A stretch of 64,000 bases of DNA from Muntiacus reevesi (GCF_963930625.1 NC_089249.1:103538775-103602774), one strand, 5' to 3'; shown: positions 1-12,470, counted from the stretch's first letter. The notes: generated by a model from the letters alone, not told the origin. A program made the numbers and translations.

Positions 1-1118
1 TTCCCAAAATATTCATGTAAATTTTGGGGGACTAGACAGACAAAACAATAGCTAATTGAGTTTTTCACTTTCACCTAATTATTTTTGGTCATGAGAAGAC
101 ATAGACTGAGCTTGGCTGAAAACCAATCATTCATTTTCTATAGCTACACTTAAGAATTCAACCTGCACAGCGTATGCTAGGATAAAGAAGCTAGGATACA
201 GAAGCTCAAATTAACATTAGAAATAATGCTACAGGTGATAGCATTTTAGCTGGAGAAAAAAATTCCTGGGATTCTGCAAAATTGTCTATAGAAGAAAAAG
301 CTGAAAGAAATGGGACAAAATGGAGTTTATCAGATGCATAACACACAGGATGAAAAAAAGATCATGGATACAAACTGATATAAAACAACAGTATGAAACT
401 ACTTATAAGAGAAGAAAGAGAAGAAAAGACATGGTCATATCTGAATTAAGATCTCTTCTTCTTGATGTCAGATATATAAAATCAAATTCTACCCTTAAAT
501 ATACAAAAGGACTAAATAATTGATTGGCTTCCGCTTTGCTTTAAACCAAAGACAGAGTATGGTGGTCAGGGAAAAAGCTTGTAATATCGTTTCCTTTCTT
601 TATAGAGTAATGCTTATTGCTTTTCATTTCTCAGGATAAAAAAGTACCAGATTTATGAGGGCTTTTTCCTCCTCACCTCATCCCTGGACCCAGTTTAAGG
701 CTTAATCGTCATCCTTTCAGAGTACAGCATTTCAGTTCATTTCAAAGCACAGGATTGGTGCTGATGAGAATGGGACCAAAATAAAAAAGAGATTAGTTGT
801 CCTGAGAAATGTCCATTGTAAGTACTGCAAGAATAGTGAACCAACCAGCCAGAATAAACTGAAGTCGCCTACTGCTGTTTACAGGAAATTGTACAAAACA
901 GTCCTGGAACAGAAGGGAATGGGGCATATGTCATCGACTTTGAAGATGGAGGAAAAGTTTCTGTATAAGCACCCTCCAAAGAAAATAAAAATTAACACAT
1001 TCAAATACATTTGCTTCAAAACACACACAAACTGAGAAAAAAAATCTTAAAAACTAATTTGAAAATAATATGAAACTTTATTGTGGAAGTTATAGTGTTC
1101 TATTCCTTTAAAAGAGTG
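1..1118. other. Unassigned AT-rich sequence
   Basis: No repeat family, exon or RNA gene is recognised here. A 67-codon open frame at 320-523 starts with ATG, but its lysine/arginine-rich composition fits AT-rich non-coding DNA. No flanking splice signal or similarity supports it. Confidence 0.5.
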
Positions 1119-1355
1119 ATAAGCTTTATGGGCTTCACAGGTGGTTCAGTGGTGAAAAAAAAAAAATATGCAATGCAGGAGACGTGGGTTCGATCCCTGG
1201 GTCAGAAAGATCCCCTGGAGAAGGAAATGGCAACCCACCCCAGTATTCTTGCCTGAGAAGTCCAATGGACAGAGGAACCTGGCAGGCTACAGTCCATGGA
1301 ATCGCAAAAGAGTAGGACATGACTTAGTGACTAAACAACAACAATAAGCTTTATG
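1119..1355 (+). mobile_element. Bov-tA SINE with 12-bp target-site duplication
   Basis: A tRNA-Glu-derived head (GGGCTTC... with the B-box-like GGTTCGATCC) is followed by the Bov-A body and a CAACAACAA tail, at 1131-1343. A perfect 12-bp duplication, ATAAGCTTTATG, lies at 1119-1130 and 1344-1355. The head carries an internal run of A near 1156-1167 in place of the usual GGTAAAGAATCTGCC segment, so the internal promoter is damaged. Confidence 0.93.
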
Positions 1356-2148
1356 CTGTGCCCACAATGGCAAAGACAATTAATTCTTCCAAAGATTTGA
1401 CCACTAAACAGTTTTTAAAAATATGAAAATAATTACATCAGTGTATAGACTCTGGAAAATTTCTTCTCCAGTAATAAGTTCAGATAGACATTTCCTGTTT
1501 CACATTTCTAGTACACGTTGTCTTTTAAACAATAATAGTGTGAAACAATAGCTTGGCCTGAGTTCAATGCATACTAAGAAATGCCCTGGCCCTTGAAGGC
1601 TGGGATGAATCAGCCTCAAATGGCAAAGATCTCAGTGACGACAAGAAAGGCAGACTGTCTGGGGTGTGGTGGCCCTAGAGAATAAGATTCAAGAAGCTGA
1701 CCCACCTAGATTTCAATCTTTGATGTTTCTTGACCATGAAGAGTGTCTATGTTTAATCTATACATTTACAGAGACAGCATTTAGGCTTGTGTCTGCATAA
1801 CTTGGCTTTTAAATAAATTGGTTTGCAAGGCAAAACTGCAATACAGAAAAATAATGAGTTGGCAATTCCTCTTAAATTGTTAACCAAGATTGGCCATTGT
1901 TTTCACAACTCAACCTCCTGCTCTAGCAATAATGCAGTCAACAATGAACTCTTTCCTGCTCCTTACCAAACTTTGCAACCCACTGGGTTACCCTATTCAT
2001 AGGGTATTCATATTCTTACCACTACTTTGAATAGTATGAAACAGAGCCACACAGTAGTGGGCCCCTACTAAACATCATTATTCATACACTCATCTTCTCT
2101 GATGCCAAACTGGGATCCTCAATACATTTCTTATTTTTTTGTTTTTTA
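1356..2148. other. Unassigned sequence
   Basis: No family is recognised. The sequence is moderately AT-rich, without long open frames or simple repeats. Confidence 0.4.
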
Positions 2149-2359
2149 TGCACTTGCATGCTCATTCAGTCATGTCCGACTCTCTGGGATCCCATGGACT
2201 GTAGCCCACCAGACTCCTCTATCCATGGAATTCTCCAGGCAAGAATATGAGAGTGGGTAGCCATTCCCCTCTCCAGGGGATCTTCCTGACCCAGGGATTG
2301 ACACTGGGTCTCCTACATTGCAGGAAGATTCGTAACCATCTGAGCCACCAGGGAAGACC
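2149..2359 (-). mobile_element. Bov-tA SINE
   Basis: On the plus strand it reads as the reverse complement of Bov-tA. It begins in the tail (CATGCTCATTCAGTCATGTC), passes through the Bov-A body and ends in the tRNA-like head GAGCCACCAGGGAAGACC. It is almost full length, with several substitutions. No clean TSD was found. Confidence 0.9.
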
Positions 2360-2644
2360 TGAGAATATTTAGGCCAGTCATTTCCAGTGATATATCTCAT
2401 TTCTAATCTTCTGCAGCTCAGTTATGCAAAGTAGATGAAGAGAGTATCCTAAAATAAAACAAACAATTTTAGAAGGGTTAACAATGTGACCAGCATACAG
2501 AGTTAGGAGGGGCAGAATATGAGCTGAGAAGTTACACAGAAAAGGGAATGACAGTGGGAGAAAAAGGTAACTAAGAAGAGGTTGCCATTCATCCAGTACC
2601 AGAGAATGAAGGAATGAGAAAGCTGGACATCCTCCTTGACCAAG

Positions 2645-3765
2645 ACTTCTCCGTCACTCTCTAAATGCAACTCATTATCAAGCCATCCTCATTTTTTACT
2701 ACAAGGGATAAAATATCTGCTGTTTTTTCCCCAAAAAAGAATAAAGTTTTATTCACTTATAAAACAATAATATTTATTTTTAAATTTAAAAACGATATAA
2801 AAAGACAGAGAAAAATAACTAAAAATTATCTCCTACCCTACTACCTAGAAATAAGCACTGTTTTAATATTTTGTGGAGCAGCCTTATAGATATCTCTCTA
2901 TATATACACATGCACATTCCTGAACACACATACAGACAATTTTATAGAAAGTGAGGCATGTTATACAAGGAGTTGGGAAACATTCTGTTTTTTTACTTAA
3001 CAGGTCACAGAAGTCTTTCTACTTCAATAAACATAGATATACACAATATTTTTTTCATGTTTTAATGGTTGTATAATTTCCATTGATACAAATATGTCAT
3101 AATTTATTTAACGAATCTTTCATTGAAGGAAATACTTGTTTTCAATTTTAACAGTTAGGACAGCACTGATACTAATACCTTGTACATGTGGTGTATGCAT
3201 AGTTGCTTCATTTGTATCCGACTCTTTCACGACCCCATGGACTGCAGCCCACCAGGCTCCTCTGTCCATGAGGTTCTCCAGGCAAGAATACTGGAGTGGG
3301 TTGCCATTTCCTCCTCCAGGGGATCTTCTCCATCCAGGGGTCAAATCTGTGCCTCCTGTGTCTCCTTCATTGGAGGCGGATTCTTTACTGCTGAACCACT
3401 GAGGAAGCCCAACCTTGCACATAAATATGTGCTATGATGAGAATTTCTTTACTAATCTGGTAACGAAAAGTAGTTCTTGTCTTTTTACTTCTACTTTTTG
3501 ATCGTTAGTGAAGTTTTAACATTTTGTAGGGCAATTATATTCTTTGATAAATTGCTGCATCCATTTTTTCTATTAGAAAGTTTTTTATCTTATTGAGTCA
3601 TAAGACCACTTTGAATATTAGGAATATCAACCCTTTTATCTTTCATATCACTCAGGTGTCACAAATGTTTTCCCCAGTTTGCCCCTTGTTTCACAATTTT
3701 ATTATGTTTTTACTGAAGCTTTTAATTTTTACATAGTCAAATTCTTTCTTGGTTCAGTCCTGTTG
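2645..3765 (-). mobile_element. L1 LINE remnant, split by a SINE
   Basis: Antisense L1 of old mammalian type. The plus strand has the phrases that mirror the L1 ORF2 C-terminus and 3' region, such as TTAATGGTTGTATAATTTCCATTG and a later segment around TTTTCCCCAGTTTGCCCCTTG. It is diverged and no useful ORF remains. The Bov-tA at 3189-3411 interrupts it, so the L1 was there first. Both ends are approximate. Confidence 0.65.
3178..3422 (-). mobile_element. Bov-tA SINE inserted in L1, 11-bp TSD
   Basis: The SINE body spans 3189-3411. The flanks ACCTTGTACAT (3178-3188) and ACCTTGCACAT (3412-3422) match at 10 of 11 positions and mark the target-site duplication. It is full length. Open frames on both strands here are frames through the SINE. 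Confidence 0.93.
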
Positions 3766-3990
3766 AATTAATCTCCTACGATTTCTACCAGCACTAACCT
3801 AAATCAGATGGCTTATCATCTTTCACCCAGATAACTGTAAAAACCTGGATTGGTCTCTCTGATCTGCCACTGGGAATCTACACTAACAGAGGTGTCAGAG
3901 GGTTCTTTTTAAAATGAAAATCTGTCCAAGTCATTCTGTCTAAGACTATTCAGTGGTGTGTGTCTCAGTGGTGTATGGCTCTTCTAGGAG
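3766..3990 (+). mobile_element. L2 LINE fragment
   Basis: It resembles the L2 3' ORF region: a stretch like GGTCTCTCTGATCTGCCACT, then TTTAAAATGAAAATCTGTCC, which parallels the common L2 pattern of TTTAAAACATAAATCAGATC. It is strongly diverged and the boundaries are uncertain. Confidence 0.45.
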
Positions 3991-4092
3991 TCAATAAAAT
4001 AACAACTAACTTTAGCAAATATTCCTGGAGCATTATTTATCTGTGAAGATTTTTGAAGAAAGAAGCATATTAATCTTATTTTAGGAGAAACA

Positions 4093-4405
4093 TGGGAGAC
4101 TTCCCTGGTGGTATAGTGGACAACAATCTGCCTGTTAATGCAGGAGACACGGGTTCGATTCCTGGTCCAGGAAGATCCCACATGCCCCGGAGCAACTGAG
4201 TCCATGGGCCACAGCTGCTGAGTCAGAGTGCTACAGCTACTGAAGCCCACGCACCTAGAGCCTGTATCTCTCAACAAGAGAAGCCACCGCAACGCGATAC
4301 CTGTGCACTGCAACTCGAAAGGCGCCCCCGCTGCTTGCAGCCAAAGAAAGCCAGAGCGCAGCAAGGAAGATCCAGCACAGCCAAAAATAATTAATTAATT
4401 AAAAA
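4093..4405 (+). mobile_element. CHR-type tRNA-Glu SINE (cetartiodactyl)
   Basis: It opens with GACTTCCCTGGTGGTATAGT and a B-box-like GGGTTCGATTCC. Next comes the CHR body with repeated phrases of the kind GCAACTGAG, GAAGCC and GCCACCGCAAC. It ends at AGCACAGCCAAAAATAATTAATTAATT. Several CpGs survive. It is essentially full length and clearly distinct from Bov-tA after the head. Confidence 0.88.
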
Positions 4406-5039
4406 GAAAAACACAAATATATTATGGAGCAGGACGCAAAATTCAAATGAATTTTTAAGATAAGCAATAAGGTTTCAAAGACATATCAGTGTTTAGGAGG
4501 AAATGTTTAAAAGGCAATGGATAGAGAGGATAACTCTCTGGTGCTTCAACATGTGCATCGGGGAGTGCCTTGCATTCACCAAAATTCACTGCCTTTTCCC
4601 CTTGTTGACATAGATTTCCCAGCCTCCCTTGAGGTTAGGTGTGATGATGTGATTGAATTCTGGCCCATGGAGGTGGAAGACATTAGGGTGATCATACAAT
4701 GTATTGCCCAAATCAGGACACTGTTGGGAGTGCAAGAGAACATTTGCACTGTTAATTGCTGTCCTAGGAATTCAGGCATAAACTGGGGCAAGTGATCACG
4801 ATGGGGAGAAGTGAAGCGCGTCACCCCAAGGCGGACCCAGGCCTAACTCGCTCGTCCTTTCTCCAGTCTGTTGACAGATGGGGCAGATGCTGGAGGAAGC
4901 CTCAATGCCCTGGATAGAGCCATGGCTTGCACTAAACTGATCTGAGAGTGAGAACACCACTTCCAGCATTTCAAACCATTGTAGTGACAGCAGTTCTTGT
5001 CCTGACTAGCACAATGTGGAATTCAAGGCTTTCTATTCC
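4406..5039. other. Unassigned sequence with an old repeat-like patch
   Basis: Around 4600-4700 the sequence (CCCAGCCTCCCTTGAGGTTAG, then TGATTGAATTCTGGCCCATG) resembles an old mammalian interspersed repeat that I cannot name. A related patch lies near 62230-62285. The 92-codon open frame at 4517-4795 runs through this patch and is not supported as a gene. A small CpG-richer stretch lies near 4800-4860. Confidence 0.35.
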
Positions 5040-5262
5040 GCCTTCCCCTAGCTTTCCAGCCGTGCCTTTCATCATTCTCTAGCTTGAATTTAAGCTCTAG
5101 TGAACTGAACTGCTTACTCACATGTTTTAAGTATCTGTTTATGTGTCAATCTCTCCCACTAATCAGGGAGCTCCTTGATAGCAAAAACTTAGTCTTAATT
5201 ATCTTTGTAGCAAGTCACAACCTGGCACATAAGACATTTCATGAATATCTGTGGAGTGAAGA
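5040..5262 (+). mobile_element. L2 LINE 3' end
   Basis: It has the typical L2 3' layout: a pyrimidine-rich stretch, then GGGAGCTCCTTGATAGCAAA, then CCTGGCACATAAGACATTTC and GAATATCTGTGGAGTGAAGAA. Diverged, with approximate borders. Confidence 0.6.
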
Positions 5263-6499
5263 AATATTTACCCATGCAAGGAGTAAATTTTTCAGCAGTG
5301 GCTATTTCATTATACTATCAGAACACATGGAAGATCTTTTATATCTGCAAAAACATGTTATTCAAATACAAGATTTTGAAAAAATGAATTAAGTACTTTT
5401 GTAACCCTAAAACATGAATAAAAAATATTCTTCCTCTTAGCCGTCAATGTTCCTTTATCTCTGCTTTCTCCCTGCACCCCACACACTGCTTATAAACACA
5501 TACACACTCGTATTTGTTCATTTCCTGGGGGAATTTTTGACTTAACTAACAATAGTAGAAGTTCGAAGGAAAAGAAAGAATTACAATTTTAAGTTCAGAT
5601 CCTAATGTTGGCCAATAATCCCTGCATGAGGTGCTTTTGCTCAGCAGGGGGATTTATCTCTCCTGTTACCCAAGATGATTAAGAGTTGACTTACAATTGA
5701 CGGTGATGTACACTAGAGCATGTTATCAACTCAAGAAAGGGGCTTTGCCTGCATGATTTAATTAACATTAATGGTAGTTGAGCTGCACACACAGAGCATA
5801 ATGTCCTCTTTGCTCTAAGAAAAGGAGGGGCTTTCACCACCTAGATTATGAAATATTGATGAATTCATGTATGCTGACATCCATCTAAAAATGGAATTGT
5901 TCAATCTGTCACTCCTTCCCCCTATCCACATACAAAAACATAATGGCAGTCCTGAGATAAACAAAAGGAGTGATGAGGGGGCGCAAATGAGGAAGGAGAA
6001 TAAGAGTCAGGAAGGAAAAACACTGCAAATGAAATATGTCAGACTATAACCACAGACGCACAACATCCACAATCACACACACACACACAGACAAACACCC
6101 ACTCTACTAATTAATACAGCTTTGCTTTTATGCCAGATATTGGGGAAACATTAATTAGAGAGAAATCTCATTAATACATTTCTCAGTTCATTAATTATGC
6201 ATCAATGCCAAGTTTTTGTTGGCCTGACATAAGACGATCCTGTTCCAAGGAAGATCTGATGCTGCACATTGCACAACAGTTACGGGGATTTCCTAACTCC
6301 ATGGGATGGGGTTCAGGACCTACTCAATTCATATGTTGTATGTATTTGTGTCCTCTGATAAGTATTTTGTGATTATGAAATGTTCTTAAAGCTCACTACA
6401 ATTGTTTCTTAGCTAACACTTCATCCGTCTCTGTCACAAACATATTAGGAATTCTATTCAGCTGACAAAAAAAGCAACACAACACTGCAAATGTAATTA
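5263..6499. other. Unassigned AT-rich sequence with clustered TAATTA cores
   Basis: No repeat is recognised apart from a short CA run near 6078-6090. From about 5750 to 6260 the sequence is rich in homeodomain-type cores: TAATTAA at 6108-6114, TTAATTAG at 6151-6158 and TTAATTATGCAT at 6191-6202. That makes it a candidate for conserved non-coding DNA, but conservation cannot be judged from one sequence. Confidence 0.25.
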
Positions 6500-6592
6500 A
6501 TGCCACTGAATTGTGCACTTAAAAATGGTTAAAGTGGTAAATTTAATGTGATATATATTTTGTCACAATAAAATTTTTAAGTAAAAGAGACT
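6500..6592 (+). mobile_element. L1M 3' UTR fragment
   Basis: The phrase ACTGAATTGTGCACTTAAAA followed by a stretch ending in CACAATAAAATTTTT is the standard 3' terminus of old mammalian L1 elements. It is a short, 5'-truncated copy. Confidence 0.65.
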
Positions 6593-6849
6593 ATCTATAG
6601 ACTTTTTAAGAAGTTGTTCTAGGAAGTCTATGGATGTAAAGAAAAAAAAAGGTTGACAAGTTCTCAGTTTCAAAAGACCTCACAATGTGCTTCCTTGTAT
6701 TCAGAGAAAATATTTTGAGATGAACTTCAGAACCCAGACAAACTCAAATGTGCAAAGATTTGAGGAAAGCAAGGATGTTTAGTGGTCTTATCAACAAATA
6801 TTAATTGAGCATCTGTAAAATTCTTAGCATTGTACCAGTTAATTTGGAG
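6593..6849. other. Unassigned sequence
   Basis: Short AT-rich interval with no recognised feature apart from a run of A near 6641-6650. Confidence 0.4.
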
Positions 6850-7066
6850 CTGTTTCTGTTGCTTAGTCACTACGTCGAGTCTAACTCTTTTGCAACCCCG
6901 TGGACTGTAGCGCCCCAGGGTCCTCTGTCCATGGGATTTCCCAGGCAAGACTGCTGGAGCAGACTGCCATTTCCTTCTCCAGGGGATCTTCCCAATCCAG
7001 GGATCAAACCTTGGTCCCCTGCACTGGCAAGGGATTCCTACCCACTGTACCACCAGGGAAGTCTTG
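6850..7066 (-). mobile_element. Bov-tA SINE
   Basis: Reverse complement of Bov-tA from a GTTGCTTAGTCAC tail to the ACCAGGGAAGTC head. The order body, CAGGGGATCTTCCC, head is intact. No clear TSD was identified. Confidence 0.9.
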
Positions 7067-7514
7067 TGTACTGTATTTACCGAACAGGTCTATTTACTTA
7101 AATTCTCTTCTTCATTGCATATCTGATAAGGTACATATTTGTCCCATCAACCTTCCACTGAGCGGTTGTCTGGGATCAGCCCAGCCTGTAACAGAGCAAG
7201 GAAGAAGATAGGAGTGCCTCTTGCCTAACACTATATAATGTGTGGAATATGAGGGAAATCATTAAAGGCTATCTAAGGAGAGACTGCTGAGAGAAGTACC
7301 TGTCAGTGTCCGAATGTCCATCAAAGAAGGGTCTCAGTGGGTTAATGAGATCTTTGCTAGGAAACCAATTGTTTAGAGAACAAGATGCAGCAGTAGGTCC
7401 AAATGGGTGGGCTGCATTTTTGTATGTTTCTTAATATTCATGCTCTGTCAGCAGACCCAGTTTACCTGATAGAGACCAGAGGGTTGGGACGGATGAGGTT
7501 CAAATATCCTCCGT
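7067..7514. other. Unassigned sequence
   Basis: No recognised repeat or gene. It includes a locally less AT-rich stretch around 7150-7200. Confidence 0.4.
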
Positions 7515-7660
7515 ATGGAACAACTAATAGTTATGCAGCATTTTATACATTGCTAAGATGATTCTGGGGAAGAAGTTTCACAGGTGTCATTTCAACTGAA
7601 CCTTGAATCAAGTAGATATGAATAGCATTCACAATTTACAGATGAAGATAAGGCTTGAAA
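7515..7660 (+). mobile_element. MIR SINE remnant
   Basis: A weak match to the MIR core and 3' part, with TTATACATTGCTAAGATGAT followed by CAATTTACAGATGAAGATAAG. Old and diverged; borders are approximate. Confidence 0.4.
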
Positions 7661-8804
7661 AATGGGCTTCCACTGTAGAAACAGCTCATCTGGGGCTTGA
7701 CCTTCACTCCCTGAGTCACCTAGAAGTAAGGTCATTTCTCCAACTGGAGGAGCCAGTCTTTGGATATGTTGTCTGCTGACCACCTCCTGGCTGGCAGGTC
7801 AGAGAAGCAGCAGTAACAGAGCTGCACTTAGGATGAGGAAGATGATGGATCCTGGAGGTCTTGGTGAATTTTTGAGATCTCAGTTTCTCACTCAAGAGGT
7901 CCTAGAAGAAAAGCAGTGGGAAATAATGGTTAAGTATGAATCCTCATTAAGTTTTTCCCTGATAACTTTCCAAATTATTTTCCAACAAAATACAGAGCAA
8001 TTTAGGGCATATGACTCAGAAGCAGTGAAAAGAGGTTAAGTAAATTTTCAATTAAAAAACAAAAAGCCCTCTTTGCAGAGCTATCTACTTAGGTATATGC
8101 CTCAGGCTTCTTAGGAAATGTGTCTCTAAATATAAAATCTAGAAATTTTATTGATGCTGAACCTATCTTACTCCAGCAAAAAGCAATAACTATTCATCAA
8201 TAGATACACAAACTAATTATAAAACAAAACAAAATCCTCCAAACAAAAGCAATAGAGGGCACAATTTTAAAAAGGTTTTAAAGCCTAATTCACCTCACAC
8301 TTATCTCATTGAGATGCATTTCTAATAAAATTATACTTACTCTTAAGTCAAATCATATAACTTTTAAAAATCAACTGTATATTAATAGTAATTATATTGG
8401 TGACTTATAGCAGAGATGTTTGGACCTCATGTTCATGGGAAATTTTTAAAATTTTAAAGTTCAATTTATATAAATGACTTTGTCAAAATATTAATAAAAG
8501 ATACTTAAGCATAAACATATATTAGAATAATATCTTATGGATGAGCTGGAATGGAAACATAAGTTTAAGAGAAAAAATGATGTAAATACTTATAAAGAAA
8601 GCATAAATATTTACTTTTTAAATGGATGGTAGGGATATTAAATTGCTATGGTATTTAGATCACATTAATTTCTATTAAAAAAGAATACAACATTTTAATT
8701 TTTAAGTAAAATATTTCCCTGAGAGAAATTATATCCTCTGTAACTATTGGCACTTACAATAAAAATTTTCAACTGTAACAATGTGCAAGAGGGACACATA
8801 CTTT
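7661..8804. other. Unassigned AT-rich sequence
   Basis: Nothing recognised. A 68-codon open frame at 7833-8039 has no supporting evidence. From 8040 onward the sequence is very AT-rich, with frequent stops in all frames. Confidence 0.4.
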
Positions 8805-8945
8805 TGCAAAATTTTTTTGGGCTGCCTAAATGGGAAAAGAATCTGAAAAATAGATACACGCATATATATATAATTGAATCACTTTGCTGAAACTATCACA
8901 ACATTGTTAAATCAACTGTACTCCAATATAAAATAAAAAGTCAAA
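8805..8945 (+). mobile_element. Artiodactyl L1 3' end fragment
   Basis: It contains AATTGAATCACTTTGCTGAA, CACAACATTGTTAAATCAAC and CTCCAATATAAAATAAAAAG, the usual 3'-terminal phrases of artiodactyl L1. It is 5'-truncated to roughly 140 bp. Confidence 0.7.
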
Positions 8946-11900
8946 ACAATTCTATTAGGCTGCATGTGAATAGGAAAGTTTAAGGACCATTATGCTACAG
9001 GAACACAGCATTTGTCTAATATTTGTGTTGGAAATGCAGTTATTTCTAAAATGTTCTGTAGAAGGCAGAAAATCATATCCTGAGAGTACAACATCATAGC
9101 AATGTATTACTAAAGCAACCATAATCTTCTGAAATAACTATTTGTGTCTCAGCCAACACCTCCTACTATTGGCTGCCTAGTTCTTCTACAGCTACATCTT
9201 AAAACCTATTTGCCAGCTCATCATGCATATCAGCGAAGAAATAAGAATTTGGGAAGCTGCTGTAACATAATAATATTAAGCCACACTATGATAAGTGATA
9301 ATTCTCTTATATAATTAAAGGCACATGCATACACATGATCACATAAGTCTTAACCCAATCCAGCATAACACATGTGGCTGACATGCAGGATTACATTAGT
9401 TTTCCAGGAGTTGCTCCTAAGGACTAATCAGGAAGTTGCTTACCCTCAAGGAACAGCATATACCTAAATAAATAAAACAGGCCAACATTGTACACAGGAA
9501 CAACACATAGAACAGGAAAGGACCATCTCTTTGCATGTTTTAATTTATCTTCAAGGCAAAGTGACAGTAATCCATTAAAGTTAAACTGGAATCAACTTTT
9601 AACAAAAATCCAGGAAAAAAAGTAGTTAAAACAAGTTTTCTGGAGCTATTAAGACATAGAGTTCTGCTACAAAAGTGTTCAGAAAAAGTTTTACAATCTA
9701 AACACACTGAAACTCCCTAGTGTAAAACACTCTTAGCTAAATTATGGGAAAAGCCAATGTCGTATCAGCACCAAACAATCACCCAGCATCAGAATGAAAA
9801 GAAGGAAATGTTGTTCTGAATAGCTTGCCAAGGCTAAAGAAAAGTAGAACAGTTGCTGAAGACGGATTGTACAGACCAAAAGGACGCTTTCTAATTTGTG
9901 TTGCCACTTAAATTTTGAAATAGGTCATTATCTTCAAATTTCGGGTAAATATAGCTGCATCAGAGTAAAACAGAGAGAAAGAGAGAGAGGGAGGAAGAGA
10001 GGAAAAAAGGGCTTAACAAGAAACAGTGAAAAATGCATTTTAATTTTTAGATTTCTCTCAATCGATATATCCTGTAACTCATTATAGGAGTATGCATGCT
10101 GTGTTTTCCTCGTTTAACTTTTGCTGAGAGATGAAGATTAGGTTAAGTTTACAAACAGTAGATCTGGGCATCCTTATAGTAAACAAGTGATTAACAATAT
10201 CCTTTATACAGTCTGTAGAAAACCATTTTAATGTTTGTTTTCAACAACTTGACTGCTTGAGTATCTAGTAAAATATTTTTTAAGCAAAATCACTTGACAA
10301 TTTAACATAACACAGTAGTTCCTAACCTTTTTGAATATAATAATATTCAAGCTTATCATAAGGGAAAATTTCAAAAGCCACCAAGTTAAAAAGAAGGCTA
10401 GACTAAATCTCTATGTATTCATCATGTGGCTTCAACAATGCTCAACTCATGACCAATCTTGTTTCATCTATAACACACCTACTTGTTCCACCCATATTAT
10501 TTTTGAAGCAGATCCAAATTATGAGATGATTTACTTTTGTTTCTAGAGTAAAATGTTTGAGGGCCCTCTCCTGTCACATTTCAGTACTTGTATTTTTAAC
10601 AATACTCAGTTAAAATCTACAGGTCCATCTGGATTATTGCCCACCCCACTTCTGCGGATTTGCCCTGACTCTGTGCCACCCTCCCCATCACAAGGTTCTG
10701 TGGTCTGTGGCGGGGAAGCTCCTGGCATAATGAAAATAGCTGGTAACATCACTTAGAAATATGCTTATTCATTAATGCCTTCACATATACTCACAACACA
10801 AACACTGCTTGTGCAGCTTTATTTCTCAAGAATATACTTGTCACTACGAGTTTATAAGTAGATTAAGAAAGATAGAATTAACAGGACTTTTTTCTCCTCT
10901 TTATCCACTAAACTGAGCATTTCTCTGCTAACAGAACAAAGAGCTAACACAGGCCACTGTTTTCTCAAGCGTTGTTACTCCCTAACAGCTGTTTAGGGGC
11001 TTTTATGACCTTGACGTTACCTTTGAAAAAAACTCCCGATCTTTGTGGGCTGCAAATCTTTGCGCAATACAGCTTGAGAGCTGGCTGTGCTTGTTGGCAG
11101 TCTCCTGGAAAAGCTAAGAATAAATGAGTGAAGGCTGTGTTCACACACTTGGAAATGACAATAGCACACTGGAGGCCTTGGTACACCCGTACATTAATTT
11201 CCTTTATATAAAAGGCCAATATCTAATGCTATTAGTCAGTACTTCTCTTACATATGAAATTCACTTTTGTAGGAAGAAAGAAAAAGAAAGCTTCTTTTTT
11301 TCTCTACATAAGAGGGATAATTTCTTTAGTTTCCTCAGTAAGGAGCTCTAAAAAAAAAAATCTTTCCTGATTTCTGCTCAGTGCATACATGTAATACTGA
11401 TTAATGCTAATAGGGTTCACATATTTAAAAAAGAGTGCACTCAATCTCATGATTATAAATACCATTCAGAAAGTGTGTGACTGGAATTTATTGGTATGAA
11501 TTTAATTCAGGTCAGTTTTAAACTCCTAAACTTTTACGTTTAAATGAACAGAATTATCTCCATTAAATCATACTTGACACCGATTGTAGTTATATAAAGA
11601 GAAAAGTTATAGCAGTGTTACACATACTTTATTAGTGGAAAGCAATCATTTCCACTTGAATTTTCTTTCTAGTTTCATAATATCCTGTTTGGTAATTATG
11701 AATTTCTGAAAAAATACTACATCACTTGAAGATTCCAATTTTGGCTTTATTTTTTTAAACATGTCCATTACAGAGCTGAGCAAATAGTATATATAAGATA
11801 ATGAAATCTTGCTTACATAGTAGAATGTTTTTCTAAAACATATTTCAAACATGAAATAAGACAATCTAGTTTTCAGCCAGGGAAATTATTATCTGCTGCA

Positions 11901-12261
11901 TATGTATTGTACTAATTAGATTATGCCCAAATCCTGGTAATTTGCATAATTGTATTTAATTTGCCAGAGGGGTCAAATTATAGCATTGGACCTCTACTAA
12001 GAGGTAATGCTGCTTAGTCAGCAAAAGCCTAACACATTCTAAAGAAACTGAAATGCATTTGAAACTTTAGAATAATAAGATGCAGTCTTTTCAGAGGTCC
12101 AATTTGAATAGAAATCCCCCAAGAAATGCAAGTAGTTACATATATATAATCATGAAATATGGTTAACCACTGGTTGGAAGTTCTTGTTTTTCATCCCTTT
12201 CAGTTTACTGTCCATTCCTTAAATTTTTTTTCTGGCCACTTAACTAGCCTATCATTAAAAT
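8946..12261. other. Unassigned AT-rich sequence, 3.3 kb
   Basis: The longest stretch in the window without a clearly named repeat. It has a purine-rich low-complexity tract at about 9969-10010 (GAGA-type). A less AT-rich patch lies at 10620-10740 and another at 10975-11110. At 11880-12120 there are homeodomain and octamer-like words, including a perfect ATTTGCAT at 11940-11947. Open frames here are short (at most 84 codons), without recognisable domains. Confidence 0.35.
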
Positions 12262-12470
12262 GTAAAAGGCTCAGTGGTTAAGAATCTGCCTGCAATGCAG
12301 GAGATGTGTGCAAGAGACACAGATTTGACCGGAAAGATTCCCTGGAGAAGGAAATGCCAATCCACTCCAATATTTTTGCCTGGAAAATCCCATGGACAAA
12401 GTAGCCTGGCGGGCTTCAGTCTATCTCGTCACAAAGAGTCAGACGTGACTTAGTGACTAAATTACAACAA
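12262..12470 (+). mobile_element. Bov-tA SINE, 5'-truncated
   Basis: It starts inside the head at GGCTCAGTGGTTAAGAATC, without the first GGGCTTCCCTGGT. It has an extra segment near GTGTGCAAGAGACACAG, then the Bov-A body and a tail ending in TTACAACAACAGAG. Moderately diverged. Confidence 0.88.

Noticed and set aside
320..523. 67-codon small gene
   Set aside because: Starts with ATG but is short, of biased composition, and has no promoter, splice or similarity support.
3136..3437. Three overlapping open frames of 85-100 codons on both strands
   Set aside because: They are frames through a Bov-tA SINE; the same peptide phrases recur in every SINE copy.
4517..4795. 92-codon gene
   Set aside because: Lies in an old repeat-like patch, and the opposite strand is open too (4576-4824).
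6060..6095. CRISPR-like or tandem array
   Set aside because: It is only a short CA microsatellite; no spaced repeats occur anywhere in the window.
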